Assembly: GCF_027563465.1 (NCBI RefSeq)
Contig: NZ_JAPFQA010000022.1
Span: 1-64,000 of the forward strand
Reading direction: 5' to 3'
DNA from: Mesorhizobium qingshengii
GTDB lineage: Bacteria > Pseudomonadota > Alphaproteobacteria > Rhizobiales > Rhizobiaceae
DNA length: 64,000 nt
The notes beneath the pieces are model-generated. The model was not told the origin of the DNA and ran no database searches. It saw nothing but the letters and a program-made list of their open reading frames with translations. Below are positions 1 to 7,722 of this stretch, in pieces (the first letter of the stretch is position 1; each line of letters starts with the position of its first letter). Made by a program: the position numbers and the translations under genes.

Positions 1-532
1 ATGTGCAGAGCTGGAAGGACCGAAACCCCGGCAGCGGATATGTAGGGATAGATTGAGTCTCTGCGCCGTGTGCGCCTTTTGCTGATGCTGAGGGTACCAT
101 CTACAGCCGACATGCGGAACTCGGATACATAGTCCGATTCAATACCCTGCTTGGGATTCGGTTCCATGCCCAAGCCTTCTCGCGCCGGCGACCGTCGGCG
201 CTAAAAGGAAGAACGGCGTATAAGCCGCAGTCCTGCGCGCGTCCGCAACAACGGACGATTGTCGCGCGTAGGACGGAGGAAATTCGCCCCCGCCGCGGGC
301 GGTGAACGGGACAGCCGTAGGAGCGTCAGCATAGCGCCGGCCGCAGGACGGGGCGCGGGACCGACTGTCCCCGTCCGCGGTGGTCCGCATGTTTTGCGTC
401 GAAGCCGACCGGCGGAGATCGCGCGCATTTCCGGCTCTCGACAGTCCGGCCGCTGATCGCGATTGGATTGTCCAACCCAGCGCCGAGTTTTGGCCTGGAC
501 GAAATCGATGAGGTCTTGCATCCCTTCACCCC
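1..532. other. GC-rich stretch without a recognisable gene
   Basis: No open frame here has a recognisable family or a convincing ribosome site, and the frames on the two strands overlap with high-Arg, low-complexity translations typical of non-coding GC-rich DNA. A short minus-strand frame starting at 521 lies just after the next gene and has a GGGGTGAAGGG-like ribosome site, but its translation drifts into Arg/Pro-rich sequence. It could be a decayed gene end. Confidence 0.5.
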
Positions 533-994
533 TCAATTGCGTGGCAGCTTGTGAATTTCCAGCCTGACAGGCCCTCCCCTGTCACAACTCGTGCAGAAGA
601 GCGCTCGCTCGATCGAACTGAACAGAGCGCCTTTTCCATAGCGTTCGATGAGTCCGGCAGGCTTTACCGTTGCATGATGCGAACAGGATCTGCACCAGGC
701 CCGCAACACATGCCACTCGCGAAGATCGCCGAGCGCCACATCCATGCCGGCGTGAACGCTGCCATCAATGATGGCCTGCGGTGGGATCTTCACCTCGCCT
801 GGTGTCAGGATTTTCTCCATCACATGCCGACTGTTGTAGTGGATCAGCAACATGCCCGGCCGGCGCCGGATGGCAGCTTGCCATGCGGCCTGGCTCACCG
901 TTGAATCGGGGGAACGCGAAATGGTTTCGGATAGGGCCTGCTCGTCGCGATCCCAAACCTCGATCCGAAAATTGTCTTCCGCGGTTTTTGCCAT
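533..994 (-). CDS. hypothetical protein with C-terminal zinc-ribbon-like Cys pairs
   Basis: A 153-residue protein I do not recognise. The last third carries two CxxC pairs (CRSC and CTSC) about 35 residues apart, arranged like a structural zinc ribbon. The first two thirds are mixed alpha/beta with no signal peptide or membrane segment, so it is probably cytoplasmic. It is divergent from a small plus-strand gene about 160 bp away. The amino-acid composition is balanced and the frame is clean on the minus strand, which supports it being real. The ribosome site before the ATG is weak, so the exact start is uncertain. Confidence 0.6.
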   Translation of the reverse strand: MAKTAEDNFRIEVWDRDEQALSETISRSPDSTVSQAAWQAAIRRRPGMLLIHYNSRHVMEKILTPGEVKIPPQAIIDGSVHAGMDVALGDLREWHVLRAWCRSCSHHATVKPAGLIERYGKGALFSSIERALFCTSCDRGGPVRLEIHKLPRN

Positions 995-1152
995 AGCTTC
1001 GCCGGCCAGCGCGTTTCACGCCGAGCCATGGTCCCTTTGCTGCTCCAGATCACGCTGAAATAAGGAACATATTCCTCCCTCGTCAAGGGCAGGCTTGACT
1101 CTGTGTTCTCTTTTTGTTCACTATTGGCGGAAATAGCCATAGGAGGCGAACC

Positions 1153-1281
1153 ATGGAACTTCGCTTGAACATTGAAGGGGCGACACCCCAAGAGCTCGAA
1201 CGCGGCATCGCGGCAGCCGAAGCGGTGTTTGCACGCGCCGGCATTACGGCCTTGGAGGGCGCGGAAGGACTAACAAGCTAG
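1153..1281 (+). CDS. small hypothetical protein (42 aa)
   Basis: A 42-residue frame with a strong AGGAGG ribosome site starting 12 nt before its ATG. The translation (MELRLNIEGATPQELERG...) is amphipathic, with one or two predicted helices, no cysteine and no membrane segment. Such short acidic proteins are common and mostly unassigned in Hyphomicrobiales. It stands alone, divergent from the zinc-ribbon protein and convergent with moeA. The ribosome site is the main support. I assign no function. Confidence 0.55.
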   Translation: MELRLNIEGATPQELERGIAAAEAVFARAGITALEGAEGLTS

Positions 1282-1390
1282 ATATCTGCCGTTAAGGATA
1301 TTTTTGATGGCTTACGCGGACGCTCAGTCGGCAACTTTATTGCGCAGTGGGTTAGTAGGAATTCTCGCTGCCACGGCGATCCCTGCAAGA

Positions 1391-2665
1391 TCAGTTGCCG
1401 GATAAGGGTTCAAAACGAAGCGCCAGGCCGCGCTCTATCGAGCCGACATCCGGCGGCAACATTGCAATTCCGTCAGCAAGAGCCATTGCCATTAAGCTCG
1501 CCGACGAACCACGGCCGAGCATGTCCAGAACGGGGCGTCCCAGCTCGTCTCGCCCAGTGATCCTGACCGGAACGAATTCGGTCCGCCCGAGCCGCTTTTC
1601 ATAAGTGAATCCTGCCACCGCCGCTGACCATTGCGGCCCTGTGCTGGCGAGGCCCGCGATAGCCCGGATCGCGGGCAGCGCAATCTGCCGGAAAGTCACC
1701 AGGGCCGCGTTGGGATTACCGGGAAGTCCGGCAAACAACATCGACCCAATCATTCCAATCTTGACGGGTTTTCCAGGTCGCATCGCGACCTTGAGCACAT
1801 CGAGCGTGCCACCGTGCTGGCCGAGAGCAGACACGACATGATCCTCTTCACCCGCCGAGACGCCGCCAGTCGTGACCAGGACATCGCATGCGCAAGCTGC
1901 TTCGCCAAAAGCTTGGGCCAAAGCTTCGCGACGATCTGGAACGATGCCGTAGTCGAGGATCTCAGCCCAAGGGACGGCCGAGAGCATCGCCCGGATCATC
2001 ACGCGGTTGGAGTTGTAAATCTGGCCGGGGCCGAGAGGCACACCGGGTTGCTGCAATTCCGTGCCAGTCGATATCAACCCGATACGAACTTTCCGCAGCA
2101 CCTCGACCTCGGCCAGTCCCTGCCCTGCCAGCAGTGCGAGCCGCTGGGGCGTAAGCTGCTCGCCGACGGCCACGAGGCGATCCCCTGCGCGGACGTCCTC
2201 GCCGGCATACCGAATGTTTTCCCCGCGCCTTGGGCGCGTTGTGATAACCACGGCATCGTTCGTGCGTTCGCAATGCTCCTGCATGATGACGGCATCGAAT
2301 CCTCCGGGCACCGGAGCACCTGTAAAGATGCGGAGGACTTCGTTGGAAGCGAACTGTCCGGCATGGAATTCACCTGCCGCAATCCTGCCCCCGACAGAAA
2401 GCACCCAGGGCCCTGTTCCCGCAAAACCGTCGAGCCTGACCGCGTAGCCGTCCATCGCGGAATTGTCGAATGGCGGCAGGTCGATCGATCCGAAAAGGTC
2501 GTGAGCGAGGATTCGGCCCCTCGCCGCCATCAGCGGCACATGCTCCGTTTCGCGCACGGTCCTGGCGATTGCGACTGCCTTGGCGGCGGCGATATCGACG
2601 GAGATAACCCTGCCACTGGCACCCGCCTGGCAGGTCTCGTTTGTCAGGGCGATGGCGGTTTCCAT
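1391..2665 (-). CDS. moeA: molybdopterin molybdenumtransferase MoeA
   Basis: Inserts molybdate into adenylated molybdopterin, the last general step of molybdenum cofactor synthesis, in the cytoplasm. The 424-residue length is normal for MoeA. Visible family motifs are FDNSAMDGYA near residue 65, TGAPVP around 115, STGTEL near 200 and GGVSAGEEDHV around 270 in the MPT-binding domain, then the C-terminal beta domain. It starts 7 bp after the cytochrome c stop, so it is the last gene of the aioBA operon. Its position implies a dedicated cofactor supply for the molybdenum subunit AioA, as seen in other alphaproteobacterial aio loci. A housekeeping copy is presumably elsewhere. Confidence 0.95.
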   Translation of the reverse strand: METAIALTNETCQAGASGRVISVDIAAAKAVAIARTVRETEHVPLMAARGRILAHDLFGSIDLPPFDNSAMDGYAVRLDGFAGTGPWVLSVGGRIAAGEFHAGQFASNEVLRIFTGAPVPGGFDAVIMQEHCERTNDAVVITTRPRRGENIRYAGEDVRAGDRLVAVGEQLTPQRLALLAGQGLAEVEVLRKVRIGLISTGTELQQPGVPLGPGQIYNSNRVMIRAMLSAVPWAEILDYGIVPDRREALAQAFGEAACACDVLVTTGGVSAGEEDHVVSALGQHGGTLDVLKVAMRPGKPVKIGMIGSMLFAGLPGNPNAALVTFRQIALPAIRAIAGLASTGPQWSAAVAGFTYEKRLGRTEFVPVRITGRDELGRPVLDMLGRGSSASLMAMALADGIAMLPPDVGSIERGLALRFEPLSGN

Positions 2666-2672
2666 GTGGCCT

Positions 2673-3053
2673 CTAGTTGGGAATGGTCTTCAGGTATGCG
2701 ATGATGTTCTGAATGTCCTCGGGTTTCTTCAGCCCGGCGAACGCCATTTTCGTGCCCGGAACGATCGCCTTCGGCTCAACCAGATACTTGGCAAGAGTTT
2801 CCTCGTTCCAAACCAGGCCTCCTGCTCCCGCCGTGGTCATCGCTTTCGAATAGTTGAACCCCGTGACGGTTCCCGCCGTGCGGCCGATCAGACCGCCGAG
2901 ATGGGGGCCAACCTTGTTGGTCGTGCTGTCAGCAGCGTGGCAGACTGCGCATTTCTTGAAAACCGTTTTGCCTGCTTCGACGTCCTGCGCGTTGGCCGCG
3001 GTGACAAACGCGGTCAGAACAGAGACGGCAACGAAAATGGTTTCGAACTTCAC
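2673..3053 (-). CDS. class I cytochrome c, electron acceptor of arsenite oxidase
   Basis: A 126-residue secreted cytochrome. It has a signal peptide (residues 1-22, cleavage after ANA), a CAVCH haem site (Cys35, Cys38, His39) and a distal Met ligand in GTKMAFAG. It resembles c2/c550-type cytochromes. It sits between aioA and moeA in the same orientation, the usual place for the soluble cytochrome that takes electrons from the AioB Rieske cluster and passes them to a terminal oxidase. A strong hairpin separates it from aioA. Partner assignment is inferred from position. Confidence 0.93.
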   Translation of the reverse strand: MKFETIFVAVSVLTAFVTAANAQDVEAGKTVFKKCAVCHAADSTTNKVGPHLGGLIGRTAGTVTGFNYSKAMTTAGAGGLVWNEETLAKYLVEPKAIVPGTKMAFAGLKKPEDIQNIIAYLKTIPN

Positions 3054-3097
3054 TCAATTTTCTCCCTTTTGGAAATTCAATGAGGATCCAAGGAATC

Positions 3098-3127
3098 CCG
3101 CCGCGGGCTTGCGAAAGCCCGCGGCGG
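3098..3127 (-). other. strong intercistronic hairpin between aioA and cytochrome c
   Basis: Two perfect 13-bp arms (CCGCCGCGGGCTT and its complement) enclose a 4-nt GCGA loop. It lies 16 bp after the aioA stop and 45 bp before the cytochrome start. No T-run follows on the minus strand, so it is unlikely to be a simple terminator. It could stabilise the aioBA message or reduce expression of the two downstream genes. Confidence 0.75.
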
Positions 3128-3142
3128 AGCGAGTGCAGAACT

Positions 3143-5680
3143 CTATGACGCCTGATACTCCAACGACTTGAACGTCAGGTGCTTCACACCTTCCGGCGCG
3201 TCCGAGATCTTTCGGATATCCGCCCATGTCTGCTTGTAGTTTGGAATCACCAACTCGTTGACGCCATCATTGATGACATTGCCCATCACCCCGGTTGGGA
3301 AACCGAACAGCATGAAGGTCTCGCCTTTCCTGGCCGTCGGCGTCGGATAGACCATAGCCTGGGTCGAGCCATCGTCGTTGAAGACCTCGACCAGATCACC
3401 GGCCTTGACCCCCAGTTCGGCCATGTCGTCCGGGTTCACCTGGATGTAAGGGAACGGCATGCGGTCCATGACGAAGTCGTTGGCCTGATCGAGGAAGGCA
3501 TTTTGCCAAATGAGATTGGCCCGCCCATTGTTGATCAGATATTTGAACTTCGCCTTCTGCGCGTCCTTGCCAGGCGCCTGGAAGCCGCGCCATGGAGCAT
3601 CCATGAACTGGGCTTTGCCGCCCTCCCCGGAAAACACGCCATCCGCGTAAAGACGTTTCGTGCCGACGATCTTGCCATCCGTAAAGGCCGTGGCCGGTTC
3701 CTGGAAGCCGTTGTTGCCCATGGCTTTCAACCGCTCGTAGGTGACATGCTTGCCGCCGCCGGCGTTCTGATGATAGCCGTCCATGAAGGCGTCTTCTTCG
3801 GTCTTCCAGTCAAAGCCCTTGAACTGGTCGGCATACTTGGTGTCGCCCATGTCGCGTAGCACCTTCTCCAGGTGCTGGGCCAGTCCGGCTGCGATCAGGC
3901 AGTCAGGCTTGGCGTTGCCAGGTGGGTCCATATAGCGCTCGACAAGCCTCATACGGCGCTCGCCGTTCATGGAAGTGAGGTTCATCTCACCGGACTCCGC
4001 CGCTGGCAGCCAGACGTGGCTTGCCGCGCCTATCTTCGAGGGAATGATGTCGACGTCGACCGAGAACAGACCTCCGGCCTTGATCGCGGCTGTGATTGCC
4101 TTGACCATTCCATCGCGGTCGCCATAGGGCACGGCGTTCATCGCATCCTTCACGATGTCGGTGCGCTTCTTGTAGACCATGTTGAACTGATGGGCATTCA
4201 GCGTGGTCTTGTAGTGGTCGCAGGCCCAGATGTGATGAACGCCGCCCTTGCCTTCGATCAGCAGCTTGTCGACATACGCCGCTGGCCTTCCGACATGCGC
4301 GTCGGACGGACGCACGTAACCTTCCTGGTGTCCGCCCAGGCGAACTACGCCACCGCCTTCGCGTCCGATGTTGCCCATCGCCAGCGCGATGTTCACAAGG
4401 GCGCCGTTGGTGCGATAGTTGTCATTGCCCCAGATCAGGCCCTTTTCGTAGCCAATCATGGTGCGCCGCCGCTTGCCGCCCTCCTTGGGCATTGCAATCC
4501 ATTCGGCCGCCTTAACGATATCCTCTGCCTTCAGGCCGGTGATCTTGGCAGCCTCGTCGATTGAGAGTTTGCAGCCTTCCATCGCGCCCGAATAGTTTGT
4601 GAGGTGACCGGGTTTGCCATCAGCCTCGCCGCGTGCCGGGTAAAGCGCTGGCCGCGGCTTGCCCTCCTGGACCGTGCTGTTCTTGATGAAGTCGTTGTCA
4701 GTCCATCCCTTGTCGGAGATGTAGGTGAACAGCGCGTTGAAGAGCGCGAGATCCGTTCCCGAATTGAGTGCGAGATGGAGGACATTGTTCTTCCCGGCTT
4801 CCGCCTCGCAAGCGTTTACCGTGACCGTGCGACGCGGGTCGACGATGATGATCCTCGCCGCGGCGTGCGGCTCGTCGGGCATTTGCGCCTTCTTCTTGTC
4901 GAGCGTCGCACCCCGCAGATTGGGTATCCAGTGATTGAGAAAATAGTTGGTCTGGGTCTCGAGCGGGTTGGTGCCAACCGCCATGATCGTGTCGGCCAGT
5001 TCGGCATCCTCGTAGCAATTGTTCAGTTCCCCGACGCCCATGTCGCGCGTGGCGTGAACTTCGGAGTTGTAGGCCGGACGGTTGTGGATGCGGACATTCT
5101 TGACCTTCATCGAGCCGAAATAGAGCTTTCCAGTGCCCCAGGTGTTCTCGTAGCCGCCGGCTGAGCCACCATGGTCGAACATGGAGACGAACAGCCCATC
5201 TTCGCCCTGCTCCTTGACCACGGCGGCCGTCACCCTTGCGACGAGGTCGAGCGCGTCGTCCCAGGAGGTCGGCTGCATCTGGCCATATCGCCAGACCATG
5301 GGCGAGGTCAGGCGCTGCTGCTGTGTTCCGCGCGTGGCGCTGAAGCGGTTTTCAGCCATGCGGGCGCCACGGATCGATCCCAGTCCGGAATTCACCTCGC
5401 AGTCCTTGTCGGGCTTGATGACGATGTGGACATCCTGGCCGTTCTGCTTGACCACATTGTACATGGAGGGCGCATACCAGGCGTCCGTCTCGGCGGCTTG
5501 CTGCTGAGAAAGATCGACCGCGAAAGCGTTGGAGGCGGCATCGGTGCCGCCCTGCTTGTTGGCCGGCCACGTGTAGGCGTGATAGCCGCAGCCGACGATG
5601 CAGTAGTGGCAAGTGACGTTGTGCTTCTTGGCGTCGGCCGGAACGATCGGCAGACGGTCGATGTGACGTTTGTAAGCCAT
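3143..5680 (-). CDS. aioA: arsenite oxidase large (molybdopterin) subunit AioA
   Basis: Periplasmic catalytic subunit oxidising arsenite to arsenate with a Mo-bis(pterin) centre. At 845 residues it has the family length. Cys24, Cys27 and Cys31 (CHYCIVGC) form the C-x2-C-x3-C motif of the [3Fe-4S] cluster that separates AioA from [4Fe-4S] DMSO-reductase relatives. There is no own Tat signal, so export is expected in complex with AioB. The start was chosen at MAYKRH because a GGGAGGA ribosome site lies 8 nt upstream; the frame stays open for 79 more codons into aioB, but that extension is an out-of-frame reading of aioB. The gap to aioB is 14 bp. Confidence 0.97.
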   Translation of the reverse strand: MAYKRHIDRLPIVPADAKKHNVTCHYCIVGCGYHAYTWPANKQGGTDAASNAFAVDLSQQQAAETDAWYAPSMYNVVKQNGQDVHIVIKPDKDCEVNSGLGSIRGARMAENRFSATRGTQQQRLTSPMVWRYGQMQPTSWDDALDLVARVTAAVVKEQGEDGLFVSMFDHGGSAGGYENTWGTGKLYFGSMKVKNVRIHNRPAYNSEVHATRDMGVGELNNCYEDAELADTIMAVGTNPLETQTNYFLNHWIPNLRGATLDKKKAQMPDEPHAAARIIIVDPRRTVTVNACEAEAGKNNVLHLALNSGTDLALFNALFTYISDKGWTDNDFIKNSTVQEGKPRPALYPARGEADGKPGHLTNYSGAMEGCKLSIDEAAKITGLKAEDIVKAAEWIAMPKEGGKRRRTMIGYEKGLIWGNDNYRTNGALVNIALAMGNIGREGGGVVRLGGHQEGYVRPSDAHVGRPAAYVDKLLIEGKGGVHHIWACDHYKTTLNAHQFNMVYKKRTDIVKDAMNAVPYGDRDGMVKAITAAIKAGGLFSVDVDIIPSKIGAASHVWLPAAESGEMNLTSMNGERRMRLVERYMDPPGNAKPDCLIAAGLAQHLEKVLRDMGDTKYADQFKGFDWKTEEDAFMDGYHQNAGGGKHVTYERLKAMGNNGFQEPATAFTDGKIVGTKRLYADGVFSGEGGKAQFMDAPWRGFQAPGKDAQKAKFKYLINNGRANLIWQNAFLDQANDFVMDRMPFPYIQVNPDDMAELGVKAGDLVEVFNDDGSTQAMVYPTPTARKGETFMLFGFPTGVMGNVINDGVNELVIPNYKQTWADIRKISDAPEGVKHLTFKSLEYQAS

Positions 5681-5694
5681 GATCCGATCCTCCC

Positions 5695-6222
5695 TTAAAG
5701 TACGTTGCTCAGGCGGCCGTAGAGGAGTTCGTCGACTCCCTCGGCATAGATGTCGCCCTTGGCGTCGATGCGCAGCGCGTATTGGGGAAGGTTGGCCGTC
5801 GACTGGCCCCAGATCTGCTGCCCTCCGGCATCCGCGTCGAAGCGCGAATAGTGGCCAGGACAGTTGAAGGAGTGATCCTCGGCGTTGTAGTTGAGCGGGA
5901 ATCCCTTGTGTGGGCATACAGTCGAGAACCCGACGATGTCGCCTTCAGCACCGGCACCGCCTTCCACCTTGGTTCCAAGCTTGAGCAACACGCCGGGCGC
6001 GTTCTCGTCTGGATAGTTGACCTCCAGGGGTTCGTTGACCTTCAGGTCGGCAACGTTGGCCAACTTGTTCGAAGGGTATTCGACCAGGGCGAGACCCGGT
6101 GCGGCCTTGGCCTGAGATTGCGCCGGCAAGGCCACTGCCGTGGCCATCCCTGCGGCGGCAAATGCCCCTCCCCTCAGAAATTGACGGCGGCCGACGTCGA
6201 CCAGCTTGTTGCAGCGATCCAT
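5695..6222 (-). CDS. aioB: arsenite oxidase small Rieske subunit AioB
   Basis: A 175-residue Rieske [2Fe-2S] subunit that relays electrons from AioA to cytochrome c. A twin-arginine signal (RRQFLRGG, residues 12-19) exports the folded heterodimer. Cluster ligands are Cys103/His105 (CPHKGF) and Cys121/His124 (CPGH). Positions 108 and 123, where many Rieske proteins carry a disulfide, are Phe and Gly, which matches the alphaproteobacterial Rhizobium NT-26 type. The start at MDRCNK has a GGGAGGA ribosome site; an upstream in-frame Met would bury the Tat motif 34 residues in. First gene after the sigma-54 promoter. Confidence 0.96.
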   Translation of the reverse strand: MDRCNKLVDVGRRQFLRGGAFAAAGMATAVALPAQSQAKAAPGLALVEYPSNKLANVADLKVNEPLEVNYPDENAPGVLLKLGTKVEGGAGAEGDIVGFSTVCPHKGFPLNYNAEDHSFNCPGHYSRFDADAGGQQIWGQSTANLPQYALRIDAKGDIYAEGVDELLYGRLSNVL

Positions 6223-6263
6223 GCATTCCTCCCGTTGGCGAAGTCTTCTCCGCCAAGGGGTGT

Positions 6264-6279
6264 AGCAACAGCCATGCCA
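6264..6279 (-). promoter_or_regulatory. sigma-54 (-24/-12) promoter of aioBA
   Basis: On the minus strand TGGCATGGCTGTTGCT matches the consensus TGGCACG-N4-TTGCW with the required 10 bp between the GG and GC pairs. It lies 42 bp before the aioB start, giving a predicted transcript start near 6253. AioR just upstream carries the GAFTGA loop needed to activate sigma-54 holoenzyme. Confidence 0.93.
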
Positions 6280-6343
6280 AACGAGCGGGTCGCTCATTTC
6301 ATTAGGGAAAGTGCATTGAATCATCCGGTTGGCCGGTCGCGAC

Positions 6344-6392
6344 GTTCGGAATTCCGAACATGCTGCAGCGCCGAAGGTTCAGCTTCCCGAAC
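6344..6392 (-). promoter_or_regulatory. two putative AioR upstream activating sites
   Basis: A perfect 16-bp palindrome (GTTCGGAATTCCGAAC, 6344-6359) is followed 33 bp away by a second GTTC-N8-GAAC element (6377-6392) that overlaps the aioR stop codon. The two lie about 98 and 131 bp upstream of the predicted sigma-54 start and about three helical turns apart, the usual layout for enhancer-binding-protein dimers. Assignment to AioR is inferred from position. Confidence 0.78.
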
Positions 6393-7722
6393 GTGGCCCT
6401 TCTACAAGGCCAAAGCGGGTCATCTTTTCCCAAAGCGTCGTCCTGGATATGGCAAGAAGGCCGGCCGCCTTGGCGATCTGTCCGCCAGTCTCTTCGAGGG
6501 CGCGCTCGATCTGGCGGCGCTCGGCGGCGTCGCGGACATCGGCGAGCGGCGCGAACGAAGCGCTGACTGTCCTGGCCGCGCGGTCGGGGAACAGGTCGCA
6601 GGGCATAATCCATTCACTGGTCGAGAGGGCTACGGCGCGTTCGACGCGGTTTCTGAGTTCCCGAACATTGCCTGGCCAGGGATGCGCAAGGGCGGCCTCC
6701 TCTGCCAGCGCGCTGAAGCCACGGATGCGTGTATCGGAGCGGCTGACGGCGTTTTCGAGGAATCGGTCCATGAGCCAGTCGATGTCTTCCGGTCGCTGTC
6801 TGAGCGGCGGGATCTCCACCGGCAGTACCGCCAGCCGGAAATATAGGTCTTCGCGGAAGCCAGTCGCTCCGCCGCGAACCGCAAGATCCCGATGGGTCGC
6901 GGTCACGATGCGCGCGCAAAGAGTAACCGGCGCTTCGCCGCCGACGCGATGGAAGCTCCCTTCCTCGATCAGCCGAAGCATCTTTGCCTGAAGCGACAGC
7001 GGCATGTCGCCGATCTCATCAAGAAACAGCGTGCCTTTGCCGGCGCGTTCGGCATAACCGAGGTGGCGTCGCTGCGCCCCCGTAAAGGCGCCCTTCTCGT
7101 GACCGAAAATCTCACTTTCGAGTAGCTCCGCAGGAATGGCCGCACAGTTCACGGACACGAACGGTTCGGAGCTTCGCGGCGATATCTGGTGCAGCAGCCG
7201 GGCCGCTACCTCCTTGCCAGATCCGGTTTCTCCGGTGATCAGAACCGGCATGTCATGTCGCGCATAACGATGCAGGAGATCTTCCACATGCTGGATGGCA
7301 GGAGACTCGCCGAGGAAATGGCCTTTCAGGCGAAGCTCCGCGTTGGTCGTCCTGCGCCCCGCCTCGATGCGCCGCAGGAACTCGTCCATGACGAAGGGCT
7401 TGGTCATGAAATCGACTGCGCCCGACCGCATCAGCCGCACCGCCTGGTCGACCTCGCCGAACCCGGTAACGAACATGAACGGCGGCGCGTTCGGGATCTT
7501 GGCCACGGCGTTGAAGACCAGCTCGCCGGAAATGTCGGGCAACCGGATGTCGCAGATGATGAGATCGAGCGTACCCGCAACCGCAGATATGCCATTGATC
7601 GCCTCGCTTCCCGACTGCCACCACGTTACTTGCCAACCTTCGAGCTCAAGGCGCTGAAGGATCGATCCGCCCATGACGAGATCGTCCTCGACAAGTCCTA
7701 TCCGTGGGCGGTCAGGCAGCAT
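6379..7722 (-). CDS. aioR: sigma-54-dependent response regulator AioR
   Basis: NtrC-type activator of aioBA. Order of domains in 447 residues: receiver with phosphoacceptor Asp58 (IICDIRLPD), AAA+ domain with Walker A GETGSGKE, the sigma-54 contact loop GAFTGA and FLDEIGDM, then a C-terminal Fis-like helix-turn-helix (IAKAAGLLAISRTTLWEK). The start MLPDRP overlaps the aioS stop by 11 bp; the frame extends 33 codons further upstream but only into aioS coding sequence. Cognate kinase is AioS, and the target promoter is immediately downstream. Confidence 0.95.
   Translation of the reverse strand: MLPDRPRIGLVEDDLVMGGSILQRLELEGWQVTWWQSGSEAINGISAVAGTLDLIICDIRLPDISGELVFNAVAKIPNAPPFMFVTGFGEVDQAVRLMRSGAVDFMTKPFVMDEFLRRIEAGRRTTNAELRLKGHFLGESPAIQHVEDLLHRYARHDMPVLITGETGSGKEVAARLLHQISPRSSEPFVSVNCAAIPAELLESEIFGHEKGAFTGAQRRHLGYAERAGKGTLFLDEIGDMPLSLQAKMLRLIEEGSFHRVGGEAPVTLCARIVTATHRDLAVRGGATGFREDLYFRLAVLPVEIPPLRQRPEDIDWLMDRFLENAVSRSDTRIRGFSALAEEAALAHPWPGNVRELRNRVERAVALSTSEWIMPCDLFPDRAARTVSASFAPLADVRDAAERRQIERALEETGGQIAKAAGLLAISRTTLWEKMTRFGLVEGPRSGS

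Noticed and set aside
201..521. minus-strand frame starting MQDLIDFVQAK
   Set aside because: Plausible ribosome site, but the sequence becomes Arg/Pro-rich and resembles nothing; kept only as a remark.
1631..2704. 357-codon open frame on the plus strand
   Set aside because: Antisense to moeA, which has all family motifs; the translation is unlike any protein and is a GC-bias artefact.
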